Positions 35,947 through 46,181 of a stretch of 64,000 nucleotides of DNA are shown here, in pieces. Position 1 is the stretch's first letter. Each line of letters begins with the position of its first letter. The DNA is from Haematobia irritans (Eukaryota > Arthropoda > Insecta > Diptera > Muscidae). The position numbers and the translations under genes are program-made. The notes below the pieces were generated by a model. It made no database searches. It was given only the letters and a program-made list of their open reading frames with translations, and was not told the DNA's origin. The stretch spans positions 198,607,063 to 198,671,062 of the forward strand of contig NC_134397.1 of the NCBI RefSeq assembly GCF_050003625.1, written 5' to 3'.

Positions 35947-38349
35947 CAAGTAAGTAAAGTCTAAAGTCGGTCGGAGCCGACTATATTATACCCTTCACCA
36001 CTATGTAGACAAACATTTGTGTTACAATCTCAACTACTTAAAATTTGATGGGAGCTATATAAAGGTTTGCATTTCCAGATACAAATACTTTTAATGGAAA
36101 CAATTTTTTGTACTTCTACAAAAACTCTAGAATTAAAATTTAAATCGGCTAACGCCCTGGGATGAAACACAATGTTAGTAAAAAATATGGGAAATATGAA
36201 GCGAGAGAAATTTTAATGCAATTGTACAAAAGAGATTTATGATTTTCAGGCGATACATATGCACACAGAGAAGTTATTGGTTGAAAATCGATAGCTGCAA
36301 TAAAAATTCTGCGTTTACAATGAAATCACAGTTGTGTCAATCTATTTACTTTATTTACAACCATTATTTCGTTCCTTCTACCATTTGGCCCTTATTATTA
36401 TAGATTTTTGTTTATAATACAAGTCAAATAGTTGTCTGAACTAACTGTTTCTCTTTTGAAAATTTTTGATCGAATTCGCTAAGCACAACCAACCTTATAA
36501 ACCCCTCATAACTGTCATTTTGTATTCAGAACTTTCAATTGATACTCACAGCCGAATTGCTGTGGAGTTTTTTTAATGTCAATAATGTTATTACCAATTA
36601 TCAATGTTGAAAGAAAACGTGTTTTTTTTTAATTTAAGATAAAAACCACTGAAAACGGAAAAAAATTCAGCCGTTTCCAAGTTTATTTGACTCCTCGGTG
36701 GACTGGCTGTCAAATGGTTTTACGAACAACTCGCGCAGGCTTCAGGATACCCAAGGCAAGAGTCAAATGCAAAATCGAGTTACATATATATGTAGTTTTA
36801 GATGTGGAACAATTTTATTGCCTTAAAGGGCAAAATTTTAAACCATGTAACGACTTTAATGCGGCTGCCAAAGAAGTGACCATGGCGAGTAGATTTTATT
36901 TATTTTTTAAAACTCGACACTAATTTCTTGACTTAATTTTTAGTGTTTTTAGACTGGCTATGTTGATCCATTTTATGGTATACCACTAAGTGCTCAGGTC
37001 GGACCCCATTTACTAAGGTACTAAGAGTCCTAAAGATTTAACTCCCATTGCCTGACAATTCTGCAATCCATGCTAGCGGCTATACTTTTTAAGGTGAACA
37101 TTTTTTAAAATTGTTATCAATGTATTGTATTCACACTCTTAGAAAAATATGTTTTTCATATGTTCCGATATAAACAAAATGTGTTTCGGGCACAATTTTT
37201 AAGCACAATTTATTTAAGTGCAAACATGTAATGTTCCTAAACTAACACTAAATGTTTGGGACATCTATGTTAATATGTTAGAATATATTATGTTTGGGGC
37301 ATGAATGTTTCATAAAAATCATATGTGTGAATGCCAACATATATGAATTTACAAATTTCGACTAAACATACATATGTTGTGATATTTTATTCAAAGCGAC
37401 AGAGAGAGAGTATAGAGAAAGAAATAGAGATGGAAACCGGGAGAGTTGACGAAAGATATCAACATAACACACCGAAAGAATCAAAAGAGAACAATTTCTG
37501 TGAAACCGCTTGCATGTTGTTTCGGAAAACTGTTTTATGATAAGGCCAAAAATTTGATATGCTTAAGTCTAAATATTATTTAATTTGAATAAAGAGAATG
37601 GGCATTCCGAACCAAGAGAATAGACATTTGAAAAACAAACAGCATACGTTTTCGCCTTGAGAGCAGCATTTTATGTATGTGTGGACATGTGTTTTATTTA
37701 TCATTTTGGCTTTATGGGCACAATTTTTTTCTTGGTTCGTTAAAAGAAATCAGTGGTCTTCATAAAAATAACAAAAAGGGCACTATACTCTTTTTAGAGT
37801 TGGGACAGTAAAATGAAATAAGGAGGAAATAGTGAAAAATTACGCAGTAAAATGTATAAAAACAAAGATTAGTTCCTCTTTATTAATAAGTAGTCCACGA
37901 GGAGTTGACGGACACCTTCAAATATAAAAGCGGGCATTAAGTTCGAGTTTTGCAGCTAAAACAATTTAAAAAGTTTATTTTCTTTAAAATGAATTATTAA
38001 TGAAAAATAAAAGACATTTTAGAGCGATGGTATTAAATGCTAGTAAAAAACTATTCACGCCTAAATAAATTTATGTTTATATTATAAAATTATTTATGTA
38101 TGTTTATACTCGACTCCACGTTCTTCTTTTGTTAGAGTTTTTGAATTCCTTCCAAATTTTAAAGTTTTGTACCAAAAACAGTTTTTTGTTACAAAATTGT
38201 TATTTTTGCAATAAAAAAATAATATTTTATCCAAAAATCAGCCAATTTCGTTTATATCAAGCACTGTTACTGACTATAAATCTTTAATAACCCACATTTC
38301 GAAGTTTCATAATAAAAATTTAATATAGTATAAATATAAGTGTGTAAAT

Positions 38350-38450
38350 TAAAAAAAAAAAAAAAAAAAAAATGTTCGGACGGACCAGGGATTGAACCCA
38401 CGACCCTTTGCATGCAAGGCAGACATGCTAACCACTGCTCCACGTGGCAA
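38350..38450 (-). ncRNA. tRNA-like unit followed by a T-run (family D copy 1, minus)
   Basis: On the minus strand, GTGGAGCAGTGGTTAGCATG (box A region), TGCCTTGCATGCAAAGG (anticodon-arm-like) and GTGGGTTCAATCCCTGG (a good box B) are followed within about 15 bases by a run of 23 T, a strong pol III stop. It resembles the head of the SINE in this window but lacks the SINE body. It may be a decayed SINE head or a short pol III unit. It is not a canonical tRNA: the acceptor stem does not pair. Confidence 0.5.
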
Positions 38451-38568
38451 ACATATGTATGTTTCTGTTAAATAATGTTATGTTTGCATGGGCTCGTGGG
38501 CGCTGCAAACTATGCTATATAAATGTAACTTATAACGATAATTATCTGCTGGTGACCATAACAGCTAC

Positions 38569-38635
38569 GTAGCCCAGTGGATAGTGTGTTGGTTTACAAA
38601 CAGTATGGTCCTCGGTTCGATTCTCCGTGCAGGCG
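38569..38635 (+). ncRNA. tRNA-like unit (family D copy 1, plus)
   Basis: TAGCCCAGTGGATAGTGTG matches the pol III box A pattern and CTCGGTTCGATTCTCCG matches box B, with a 7-bp GTTT-AC-AAAC hairpin between. The T-stem pairs poorly, so it is probably a tRNA-derived relic and not a working tRNA. It lies about 120 bp from, and points away from, the minus-strand unit. Kept in copy 2 (51179-51245). Confidence 0.5.
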
Positions 38636-38963
38636 AAAGGTAAAATTTAAAAAATTTATAAAAGCGAATAATTTCTTCAACATTATTTGTATTACAGGAA
38701 AAGGTGCCAAGAACTAAAAATTTCGTGGAAGTGAAAATTACGATAATGTTAGGGAATGAGCACAATCGTCTTTGGGAAAAATTCTTCCAAGCATATAATA
38801 TTTTTGGGCTCAAATGCTTCCAAACATATCATATATTCACATAAAACAAACATATTAATGTTTCGGCAGTATCTAATAATATATGTGCTTCCTGCAAAAT
38901 ATGTTTGGAACATATGTTAAAGAAGCGATTTTTTTTGAGGGTGCAGGTATAAAGTGATTTTAT

Positions 38964-39047
38964 TTATTTATTTACAAAATTAGACTTATAGTATAATATA
39001 AGAATAATATTACAATAATAGCATTGGCTACAGAGGCCATCAGCTAA
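38964..39047 (-). mobile_element. Short LINE 3'-end insertion with 13-bp target duplication
   Basis: An 84-bp segment is flanked by a perfect AAAGTGATTTTAT duplication (38951-38963 and 39048-39060). On the minus strand it reads AGCTGATGGCCTCTGTAGCC ... and ends in TAAATAAATAAA-type sequence, as in 5'-truncated LINEs with A-rich tails. Too short to name the clade. Confidence 0.7.
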
Positions 39048-40971
39048 AAAGTGATTTTATGTACGTTTCTATTATTTAGAAATATAAATAAAATACAATA
39101 TTTTGAGGAAAAAATTATTTTCAATTCGGTTAAGGTAAAGTTGGGCGATACAACCAAATGAAGAAGGGGGCAACGACCAATTTCATTGTCTAATACAACC
39201 AACTCCATATACTGTATTAGTTGGATTTCCCATAATTCGATTGAGTCGACCGAATTTGTCGGGTATCACAATTGCCAGCAGATAGTTGTTGTAACTGCCA
39301 AAAGGAGGTTGGCAATAAATTCGATTATCACAACCAATCTGTACTCTCTGTGTGTATTCGAGATATAGGACAATTAGAGTAATATTTACAATTTTTGCTA
39401 CTCAGCAGTGGCGATTTTACAAGGATATTGATTAGATCTTGCCAAGATATGTGGTCAAGTGTGGGTTGTGATATATTATTTGGTCTAGTCGGGCGACTTG
39501 GAGCCTAATTTAAACCCATCCGTTCTGTGGAAATTTTGGCATTGCAGTGTGTAGGATATGGCTAAGATATGGGGAAATCATCACAGAATTTAGTGTAAAG
39601 TGTGAGAATTTTGGCCATATTTGTATTCTCTGAGGAAACTATCCAGTCAATTGGAGGAAAATCCCATTGAAAATGGGTCTAAAATATGAAACAGTCTACC
39701 ATATTTTCCCAACTCTGATGTACGTATATATGGGAGCTATATACAATCTGAACCAATTTTGACTAAATTTGACATGCATAGTTAGAATAATAATTCTGCT
39801 ATCTATGCGAAATTTCACGTAAATGGTAGTATAACTTTGGCCCCCCTGGTCATATGAGTGCAAATTGGACGGGAGATATATATGGGAGGCATATCTAAAT
39901 CTGAACCGATTTCAACCAAATTGGCCACAATTACCTATACTACTAAACGTACTCCTTGTGCGAAATTTGAAGCAAATCACGGCAAAACCCTGGATTTTGA
40001 GGTCATATAAGTTCAAATCGGACGAAATACATATATGGGAGCTATATCTAAATCTGAATCGATTTTGAACATATTTGGCACATGCAATAGTATCGTTAAA
40101 AGTACCGCTTGTGCAAAATTTGAAGTATGTCAGGGCAAAACTCTGGCTTTTGAGACCATATAAGTCCAAATCGGGCGAAAGATATATATGTGAGCTATGT
40201 CTAAATCTGAACCGATTTTAACAAAATTTGACACACTTAACGATACTATTAAACATACCCCTTGTGCAAAATTTGAAGCAAATCACGGCAAAACTCTGGC
40301 TTTTGTGGCTATATAAGTTCAAATCGGACGAAAGATATATATGGGAGCTATATCTAAATTTGAACCGATTTCAATCAAATTTACCAAGCATTGGTAGAAT
40401 GTCAATTCTACCCTCTGTGCAAAATTTCACGAAGATCGATAGTAAACTTTGGCCTCTGTGGTTATGTGAGTCTAAATCGGACGAAAGATATATATGGGAG
40501 CTATATCTAAATCTGAACCGATTTGGCTGATATTTTGCAAGATTTTCGAGATTCATAAAATATTTGGATGTACGGTATTTCAAGAAAATCGGTTGATAAA
40601 CACGCTAACTATGACCACATCGGGGATAAATATATATGGCAGCTATATCTAAATCTGAACCGATTTTTTCCAAAACCAATAGCGATTGTCTCTGTCCCAA
40701 GAAACGGCCCTATGCCAAATTTGAGAACGATCGGACTTAAATTGCGAACTGTACTTTGTGCACAAAATTACATATACAGACAGACGGACAGACAGACGGA
40801 CATCGCTAAATCGACTCAGAATTTAATTCTAAGCCGATCGGTATACTAAAAGATGGGTCTATGACCACTATTTCTTGGCGTTACATACAAATGTACAAAC
40901 TTATTATACCCTGTACCACAGTAGTGGTGAAGGGTATAAAAAGTGTCAGGAATAATATCAAATTTTAGAAT

Positions 40972-41638
40972 AGTTTAGATTTGGTCGCATTGGCTATCTG
41001 TGGCACGAATTATGGCCTTCAAACGGCCGATAAAGCCATCACACGCTGCACGAAAGTGGCTCGGTGAAGCGTCGTCTTAAGATGATCGACCCTTTTACAC
41101 TTTTCTAGTGCCAACGTTATTCTCCAAAGAATTCCAGACACAAAAGTCCAAAGGATAGAGATCAAGAGATGTTGGTGGTCACTGCGCGGTAGAAATGAAG
41201 CGAGGAACCTCCTTTTTCATCCGTTCTTGGTTGATGCGTGTTGAGTTCGATGGGGCTGTTGAAATGTCCATGGTCTGCGACCGAAATGTTTAATTGCGCA
41301 GGTCTTTAATACAGACTTTTTGGACATTTTTTCCCGATAGTATTTGGTATTTATTTTGACCCCCACCGTCGATAAATACGGCCGGGGAGTGGCCATCGGC
41401 CGTTATGGCAGTCCACACCATCACCATCGACGATGTTGGAGTTCTGGTGGCCATTCCATGGTGTACATTTTCACCTGACCTCTTTGGCAAGTAAACTCGA
41501 TCACTTTCTTTGTTCACAAACTGTTCAATTTGGAATGGCTCCTCATTGGAAAGCTTATTTGATTTATCTGACCACTTTCGTAGAAGCGAAGCAAATCCTT
41601 GCCTCTTTCCAGTCTAACTTTGTGCATCGGTGAGCTGG
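40972..41638 (-). pseudogene. DD37D (maT-like) mariner transposase, copy 2
   Basis: On the minus strand a broken frame reads IEQFVNKESDRVYLPKRSG, NVHHGMATRTPTSSMVMVWT, HFGRRPWTFQQ, then VPRFISTAQ, PLDFCVWNSLENNVGT and a C-terminal FIGRLKAIIRA. The dipeptide with the second catalytic Asp is deleted right after WTFQQ, and a stop replaces the Trp after STAQ. Counting with the gap restored gives 37 residues between the second and third Asp, the maT pattern. The 5' end is missing: family A sequence begins at 41641. Same family as the split copy at 10030-14660. Confidence 0.78.
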
Positions 41639-41736
41639 TGCATTTTTTATACCCTCCGCAATAGGATGGGATCTAAATATTCGTCTCAGACCTGAGTCGA
41701 TCTTGCGATGTCCGTCCGTTAAAATCACGCTAGCTT

Positions 41737-42842
41737 CACGCAGAGAAGAAACATGATTGTCACAATCATATTCGAAGAGCAAAATAATATGATAGCAGCT
41801 ATTTTTGCGGCGACCATGTAACATTTTAACCTGCAACCATGTTGGCTCAGTGAACATGGTTCTAAGAAAAATACTATTGTCCTCATCTTAAATGTTATTA
41901 TATTGATAAAAAGAATTTTGTTTCCATTAAAAGACAATTGTCACGATCTAAAATGTTATGTTATTCGTCAAAAATGTTTTTCTTCTAGTTAAAAGAACAT
42001 GGTCACAACCTAAAATGTTTTGATTTTTATGAAAAAACTTTTTTCGTCGTCGAAAAAAGGACGCCACTTGAGAAAAGAAAACACAAAATCAACTTTGTTT
42101 ATTTGTTTTTATATATTTATAAACTAATTCATTGTTTATTTGTATTTATAATGTCGTGCACACAAACATCACATATTTTTACACACTCTAGTTTGGTTCA
42201 ATTTCAACAATAAGTATTCATTCCATATTTACTTCGTGCCCATCAAATGTACAAACGCAGACATCATGTAACTGCAAATAAAAATAAATTATACCATATA
42301 TCAAAATGCAGAACAAAAACCAGGTACATTTTTTTCAATTACACTTTCCTTTTTTGTATTCACATAAAACCACGTTCCATTTCTGAATAAATAAATTAAC
42401 ACAAAACACAATAATTCCGTATTCTCCGTCCATTCCAAGAAACAATCAACACACGACTTATTCTTGTCGCTGCAAAAAAATTAAAAAATTAAATGGTCAC
42501 GAAAACAATGTACATGGTCTTTATGGCCATGTAATGGTTGTAGACATGTCTATACGTAAACTATAAAAATACTTTTTTCTCTGCAAAAAAGTAAAAAAAA
42601 TTGAATGGTCAGGTACATGATTTTCCTGACCATATAATGGTCTCAAATTATATCATTTAAATAATAGAACATGTTTGCGGCATTTGAGAACCATTTAAAA
42701 GCTTATTGCCAACATATATTTTTCTCCGCTCGAAAATTATTTTTACAAAGACAAAATACATGGTTTTCGGGACAATTACATACTCTAAATAAGCATTAAA
42801 TGGATGCGGCAACCATGTCCAAACATGTTTTTTCTGTGCGTG
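41737..42842. mobile_element. Family G element, copy 2
   Basis: Ends CACGCAGAGAAGAAACATG and ATGTTTTTTCTGTGCGTG. It is inserted in AGCTTCCGAAC of family A with TT repeated on both sides (41735-41736 and 42843-42844). It is 1106 bp and nearly collinear with 13175-14306. It lacks the GACTGACGCGCAAAATG segment found in copy 1 and has GCAGCTATTTTTGC extra. Non-coding. Confidence 0.85.
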
Positions 42843-42861
42843 TTCCGAACGAAACAATCTA

Positions 42862-43111
42862 CACCCAGAGAAGGAATATGATCACCTCAACCATGTTTCA
42901 AGAGCAAAATGTTATTTTTGAATGGTGACCATGTAACATGTTTGTCGCAACAATGTTATTTTCTCGGAGGTTATGTGTCTGATTTCGGCAAGCATATTAT
43001 TTTTGGCGAGAAAAGAACATTTTTGCCATAAACATGTTACATGGTCACCATCCAAAAATAACATTTTGCTCTTGAAACATGGTTGAGGTGATCATATTCC
43101 TTCTCTGCGTG
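42862..43111. mobile_element. 250-bp palindromic MITE with TA duplication
   Basis: Arms of about 85 bp (CACCCAGAGAAGGAATATGA ... and ... TCATATTCCTTCTCTGCGTG) enclose about 80 bp. TA at 42860-42861 and 43112-43113. The ends share CACNCAGAGAAG with families F and G, and the arms contain ATGGTGACCATGTAACATG like family G. It looks like a minimal member of that group. Confidence 0.88.
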
Positions 43112-43822
43112 TATCACTTCAAACTTGGTACAATTACTTTTTATTGTTGTAGATCGGATGGTATTGCAAATGGTACTTTTTGGGCACTTTTGGGTATATC
43201 CTCCATATAAACTGACCACCTGATTTGATTAGCGTTGACTCTTGGAAGTCCAAATTTCATCCGATCCAGTTGAAATTTGGTACGTGATGTATATGCCCTC
43301 TAACAACCATGCAAAAAGTGGTCCATACCGGTCTGTAATTTTATGTAACCCCCATAAAAAAATGATCGCCCGATTTTACTTCCGGAGCCTCTTGGAAGAT
43401 CAAATTTCATACGATCCGGTTTAGTACGCGATGTTAGTATATGCCTTCTAACGACCATGCAAAAAGATGGAACACTTTGTCTATCTTTAATTATATTTAG
43501 CAACGATCCCCAGATATAACTTCTGGAGCCTGAAGGGCAAATTTCATGCGAATCCGTTGAAATTTGATACAGGTTGATAGTATATGCCCTCTCACAAAAA
43601 TTGTTCCATATACTTTATATAGCCCTCATATAAACCGATCCCAAAAATAAATCTTCCGGAACTTCTTGGAGGAGCAAATTCCATCCGATCCGGTTGAAAT
43701 TAGACACTACATCACGTGCCCTCTGACAACCACGCATAAATTGGTCCATAATTATATAGCCCCCATATAAACCGATCCATTAGCTTCCGGAACTTCTTGG
43801 AGGATCAAATTTGATCTGATCC

Positions 43823-43904
43823 ACACAAAAAAAACTTTCTGATTCAATCACGAAATTAATTGATCCAATTAATTGTTTAATTGAAATGTCAATCACAGAC
43901 ATGA
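43823..43904. mobile_element. AATTGATC-type MITE fragment
   Basis: CACACAAAAAAAACTTTCTG then ATTCAATCACGAAATTAATT and GATCCAATTAATTG. This is one half of the palindromic element seen at 5040-5296 and in 60640-61640. Confidence 0.65.
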
Positions 43905-44448
43905 TGGGGGGTATATTAACTTTGTCATTCTGTTTGTAACACATCGAAATATTGCTGTAAGACCCCATAAAGTATATATATTTTGGGTCGTGGTGAAATT
44001 CTAAGTCGATTTGAGCATGTCCGTCCGTCTGTTGAAGCTAACTTCCGAACGAAACAAGCTATCGACTTGAAACTTGGCATAGGTAGTTGTTATTGATGTA
44101 GGTCGGATGGTATTGCAAATGGGCCATATCGGACCACTTTTACGTATAGGCCCCATATAAACCGACACCCAGATTTGGCTTGCAGAGCCTCTTGGAGGAG
44201 CAAAATTCATCCGATCCGGTTGAAATTTGGTATGTGGTGTTAGTATATGGTCTATAACAACCATGAAAAAATTGGTCCATATCGGTCCATAATTGTATAT
44301 AGCTGACATATAAATCGATGCCCAGATTTGACCTCCGGAACCTCTTGGAGGAGCAAAATTCATCCGATTCCGTTGAAATTTAATACATTGCGCTAGTATA
44401 TTGCCGCTAACAGCCACGCAAAAATTGGTCCATATCGATCTATAGTTA

Positions 44449-45716
44449 ACAGGTTGGCTGATAAGTCCCCGGTCTAACAAACACATTTTTTTGTCAAAAT
44501 TCGTTTTCATTATTCAACATAGTTCCCTTCAAGAGCGATACAACGATTATAACGACCTTCCAATTTTTTGATACCATTTTGGGAGTACTCCTACGATTTT
44601 GCCTCAAAATAGGCCTCAGTTTCGGCGATCACCTCTTCATTGCAGCCAAATTTTTTCCCTGCGAGCATCCTTTTGAGGTCTGAGAACAAGAAAAAGTCGC
44701 TGGGGGCCAGATCTGGAGAAAACGGTGGGTGGGGAAGCAATTCGAAGCCCAATTCATGAATTTTTGCCATCGTTCTCAATGACTTGTGGCACGGTGCGTT
44801 GTCTTGGTGGAACAACACTTTTTTGTTCTTCATATGGGGCTGTTTTGCCGCGATTTCGACCCTCAAACGCTCCAATAACGCCATATAATAGTCACTGTTG
44901 GTGGTTTTTCTCTTCTCAAGATAATCGATAAAAATTATTCCATGGCATCCCAAAAAAACAGAGGCCATTACTTTGCCAACGGACTTTTGAGTCTTTCCAC
45001 GCTTCGGAGACGGTTCACCGGTCGCTGTCCACTCAGCCGACTGTCGATTGGACTCAGGAGTGTAGTGATGGAGCTATGTTTCATCCATTGTCACATATCG
45101 ACGGAAAAACTCGGGTGTTAACAGCTGCAAACACCGCTCAGAATCATCAACACGTTGTTGTTTTTGGTCAAATGTGAGCCCGCGCTGCACCCATTTTGCA
45201 CAGAGCTTCCGCATATCCAAATATTGATGATATGACCAACACGTTCCTTCGATATCCTTAAGGCCTCTGCTATCTCGATCAACTTCATTTTATGGTCATT
45301 CAAATCATTTTGTGGATTTTTTTGATGTTTTCGTCGGTAACCACCTCTTTCGGGCGTCCACTGCGTTCACCGTCCTCCGTGCTCATTTCACCACGCTTGA
45401 ATTTTGCATACAAATAAATTATTGTTGATTTCCCTGGGGCAGAGTCCGGAAACTCATTATCAAGCCAAGTTTTTGCTTCCACCGTATTTGTTCCCTTCAG
45501 AAAACATTATTTTATCAAAACACGAAATTTCTTTTTCCATTTTTTTCACAATAACAAAATTTGCTTCACAAAAGACGCTCTATCTCACAAACTAATTGAC
45601 TTACAGACGTAAAATTTTGACACGAATCATTTGAAGATTGGTACTATATAAAAATGGTATGCATTTAATACTAGCGCCATCTATGTGTCAGACCGGAGAC
45701 TTATCAGCCAACATGT
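44449..45716 (-). mobile_element. Himar1: Himar1-like mariner, copy 2, full length but dead
   Basis: 1268 bp with both terminal repeats: ACAGGTTGGCTGATAAGTCC at the left and GACTTATCAGCCAACATGT at the right (a few changes), flanked by TA (44447-44448 and 45717-45718). The transposase gene runs on the minus strand. It lies within family A, as does copy 1. Confidence 0.95.
44510..45540 (-). pseudogene. Himar1: Himar1-like transposase with several frameshifts and stops
   Basis: The minus-strand ATG is at 45538-45540. A base loss in the AAAAAA run at codon 3 breaks the frame at once. EAKTWLDNEFPDSAPGKSTI is readable at 45300-45482 up to IHKMI, where a 1-bp loss shifts it. RISKERVGHII is followed by a 4-bp loss. 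The first catalytic block ATGGATGAAACATAG turns DETW into DET-stop. The C-terminal half (44591-44968) is clean, with HQDNAPCHKSLRT and SPDLAPSDFFLF, until FEAKS-stop, where AAG became TAG. The lesions differ from those of copy 1, so each decayed independently. It represents an old insertion of a DD34D mariner. Confidence 0.95.
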
Positions 45717-45777
45717 TATATATAGCCAATGGCCAATCACACAAAACGTGGTCCATATCGCCGAAAATAATCTACCA

Positions 45778-46015
45778 ACATTTTATTTCTATAGAAAAGT
45801 TTGTCAAAATTTTATTACTATAGAAAGTTTTGTCAAAATTTTATTTCTGTAGAAGATTTTGTTAAAATTTTATTTCTGTAGAAAATTTTGTCAAAATTTA
45901 ATTTCTATAGAAAATTTTGTCAAAATTTTATTTCTATAGAAAATTTTGTCAAAATTTTATTTCTATAGAAAATTTTGTCAAAATTTTATTTTAGAAAATT
46001 TTGTCGAACTGAATT
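45778..46015 (-). repeat. 29-bp satellite block 11
   Basis: Eight well-kept reverse monomers (TTTCTATAGAAAATTTTGTC) directly after the family A fragment. Confidence 0.92.
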
Positions 46016-46084
46016 ATATACGTATTTAATCGGACTTTTTTTGTATAATAGATTCCTCGTATGGACTAACTTACAATGGATGAC

Positions 46085-46181
46085 AGTCTTTAGTAGAAGT
46101 TTCTACGCAATCCATGGTGGAGGGTACATAAGATTCGGCCTGGCCGAACTTACGGCCGTATATACTTGTATTTCCTCTAAA
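46085..46181 (+). repeat. Family A terminal block with GC-rich hairpin
   Basis: ATCCATGGTGGAGGGTACAT, hairpin TTCGGCCTGGCCGAA and CTTACGGCCGTATATACTTG form the reverse complement of 23638-23720. A weaker copy of the first part is at 47172-47210. The hairpin just before a CTTG end may be the 3' terminus of the family A unit. Confidence 0.65.

Larger units (their letters stand above)
37134..38943 (+). mobile_element. Family D element, copy 1
   Basis: Left end CACTCTTAGAAAAATATG with TTTTTCATATGTTCC; right end GGAACATATGTTAAAGAAGC with GATTTTTTTTGAGGGTG. The ends are imperfect inverted repeats. CA flanks both sides. The interior matches 49773-51555 throughout, including AGAGAGAGTATAGAGAAAGA, GAGTTGACGAAAGATATC, GGACATGTGTTTTATTTATC, a long A-run and two tRNA-like units. 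Small frames do not look coding. Confidence 0.85.
36262..39354. mobile_element. Family F element, copy 2, itself interrupted by family D
   Basis: Left end CACACAGAGAAGTTATTGGT and right end CACAACCAATCTGTACTCTC followed by TGTGTG. Left and right thirds align with copy 1 (for example ACTGCCAAAAGGAGGTTGGC in both, and ATATTTTGAGGAAAAAATT). The flank is TG at both sides and not TA. The middle holds family D copy 1 (37134-38943) and a LINE-like 3' fragment (38964-39047). Confidence 0.78.
35947..40939 (-). mobile_element. Family B element, copy 2, with nested insertions
   Basis: Minus orientation: the tail end is at the left (CAAGTAAGTAAAGTCTAAAG, hairpin AGTCGG-TCGGAG-CCGACT). The head is at the right (TACCCTGTACCACAGTAGTG at 40906-40925), and 153-bp units lie at about 39720-40560 (GATATATATGGGAGCTATAT landmark). 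The tail is broken at ACATATG / TATTCGAGATA. Copy 1 has the uninterrupted TATATATGTATTAG (in reverse), so family F copy 2 is a clean insertion there. Confidence 0.8.
41641..43822 (-). repeat. Family A array, copy 4, with two insertions
   Basis: The reversed tail (TATACCCTCCGCAATAGGAT, GATGTCCGTCCGTTAAAATC) leads into reversed 153-bp monomers (ATTTCATCCGATCC landmark) up to about 43822. It is interrupted at AGCTT/TTCCGAACG by family G copy 2 and at AATCTA/TATCACTTC by a 250-bp palindromic element. Confidence 0.8.
43905..45778 (-). repeat. Family A array, copy 5, interrupted by Himar1
   Basis: The reversed tail (GGGGGGTATATTAACTTTGT at 43914) and two to three reversed monomers reach 44448. The sequence resumes at 45717 (TATATATAGCCAATGGC). 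The mariner sits between them with a TA duplication. The 169-codon frame at 44001-44510 is the periodic 51-codon product of family A. Confidence 0.82.

Noticed and set aside
44001..44510. 169-codon frame on the minus strand
   Set aside because: Again a 51-residue periodic product of family A plus tail, partly overlapping the Himar1 end.
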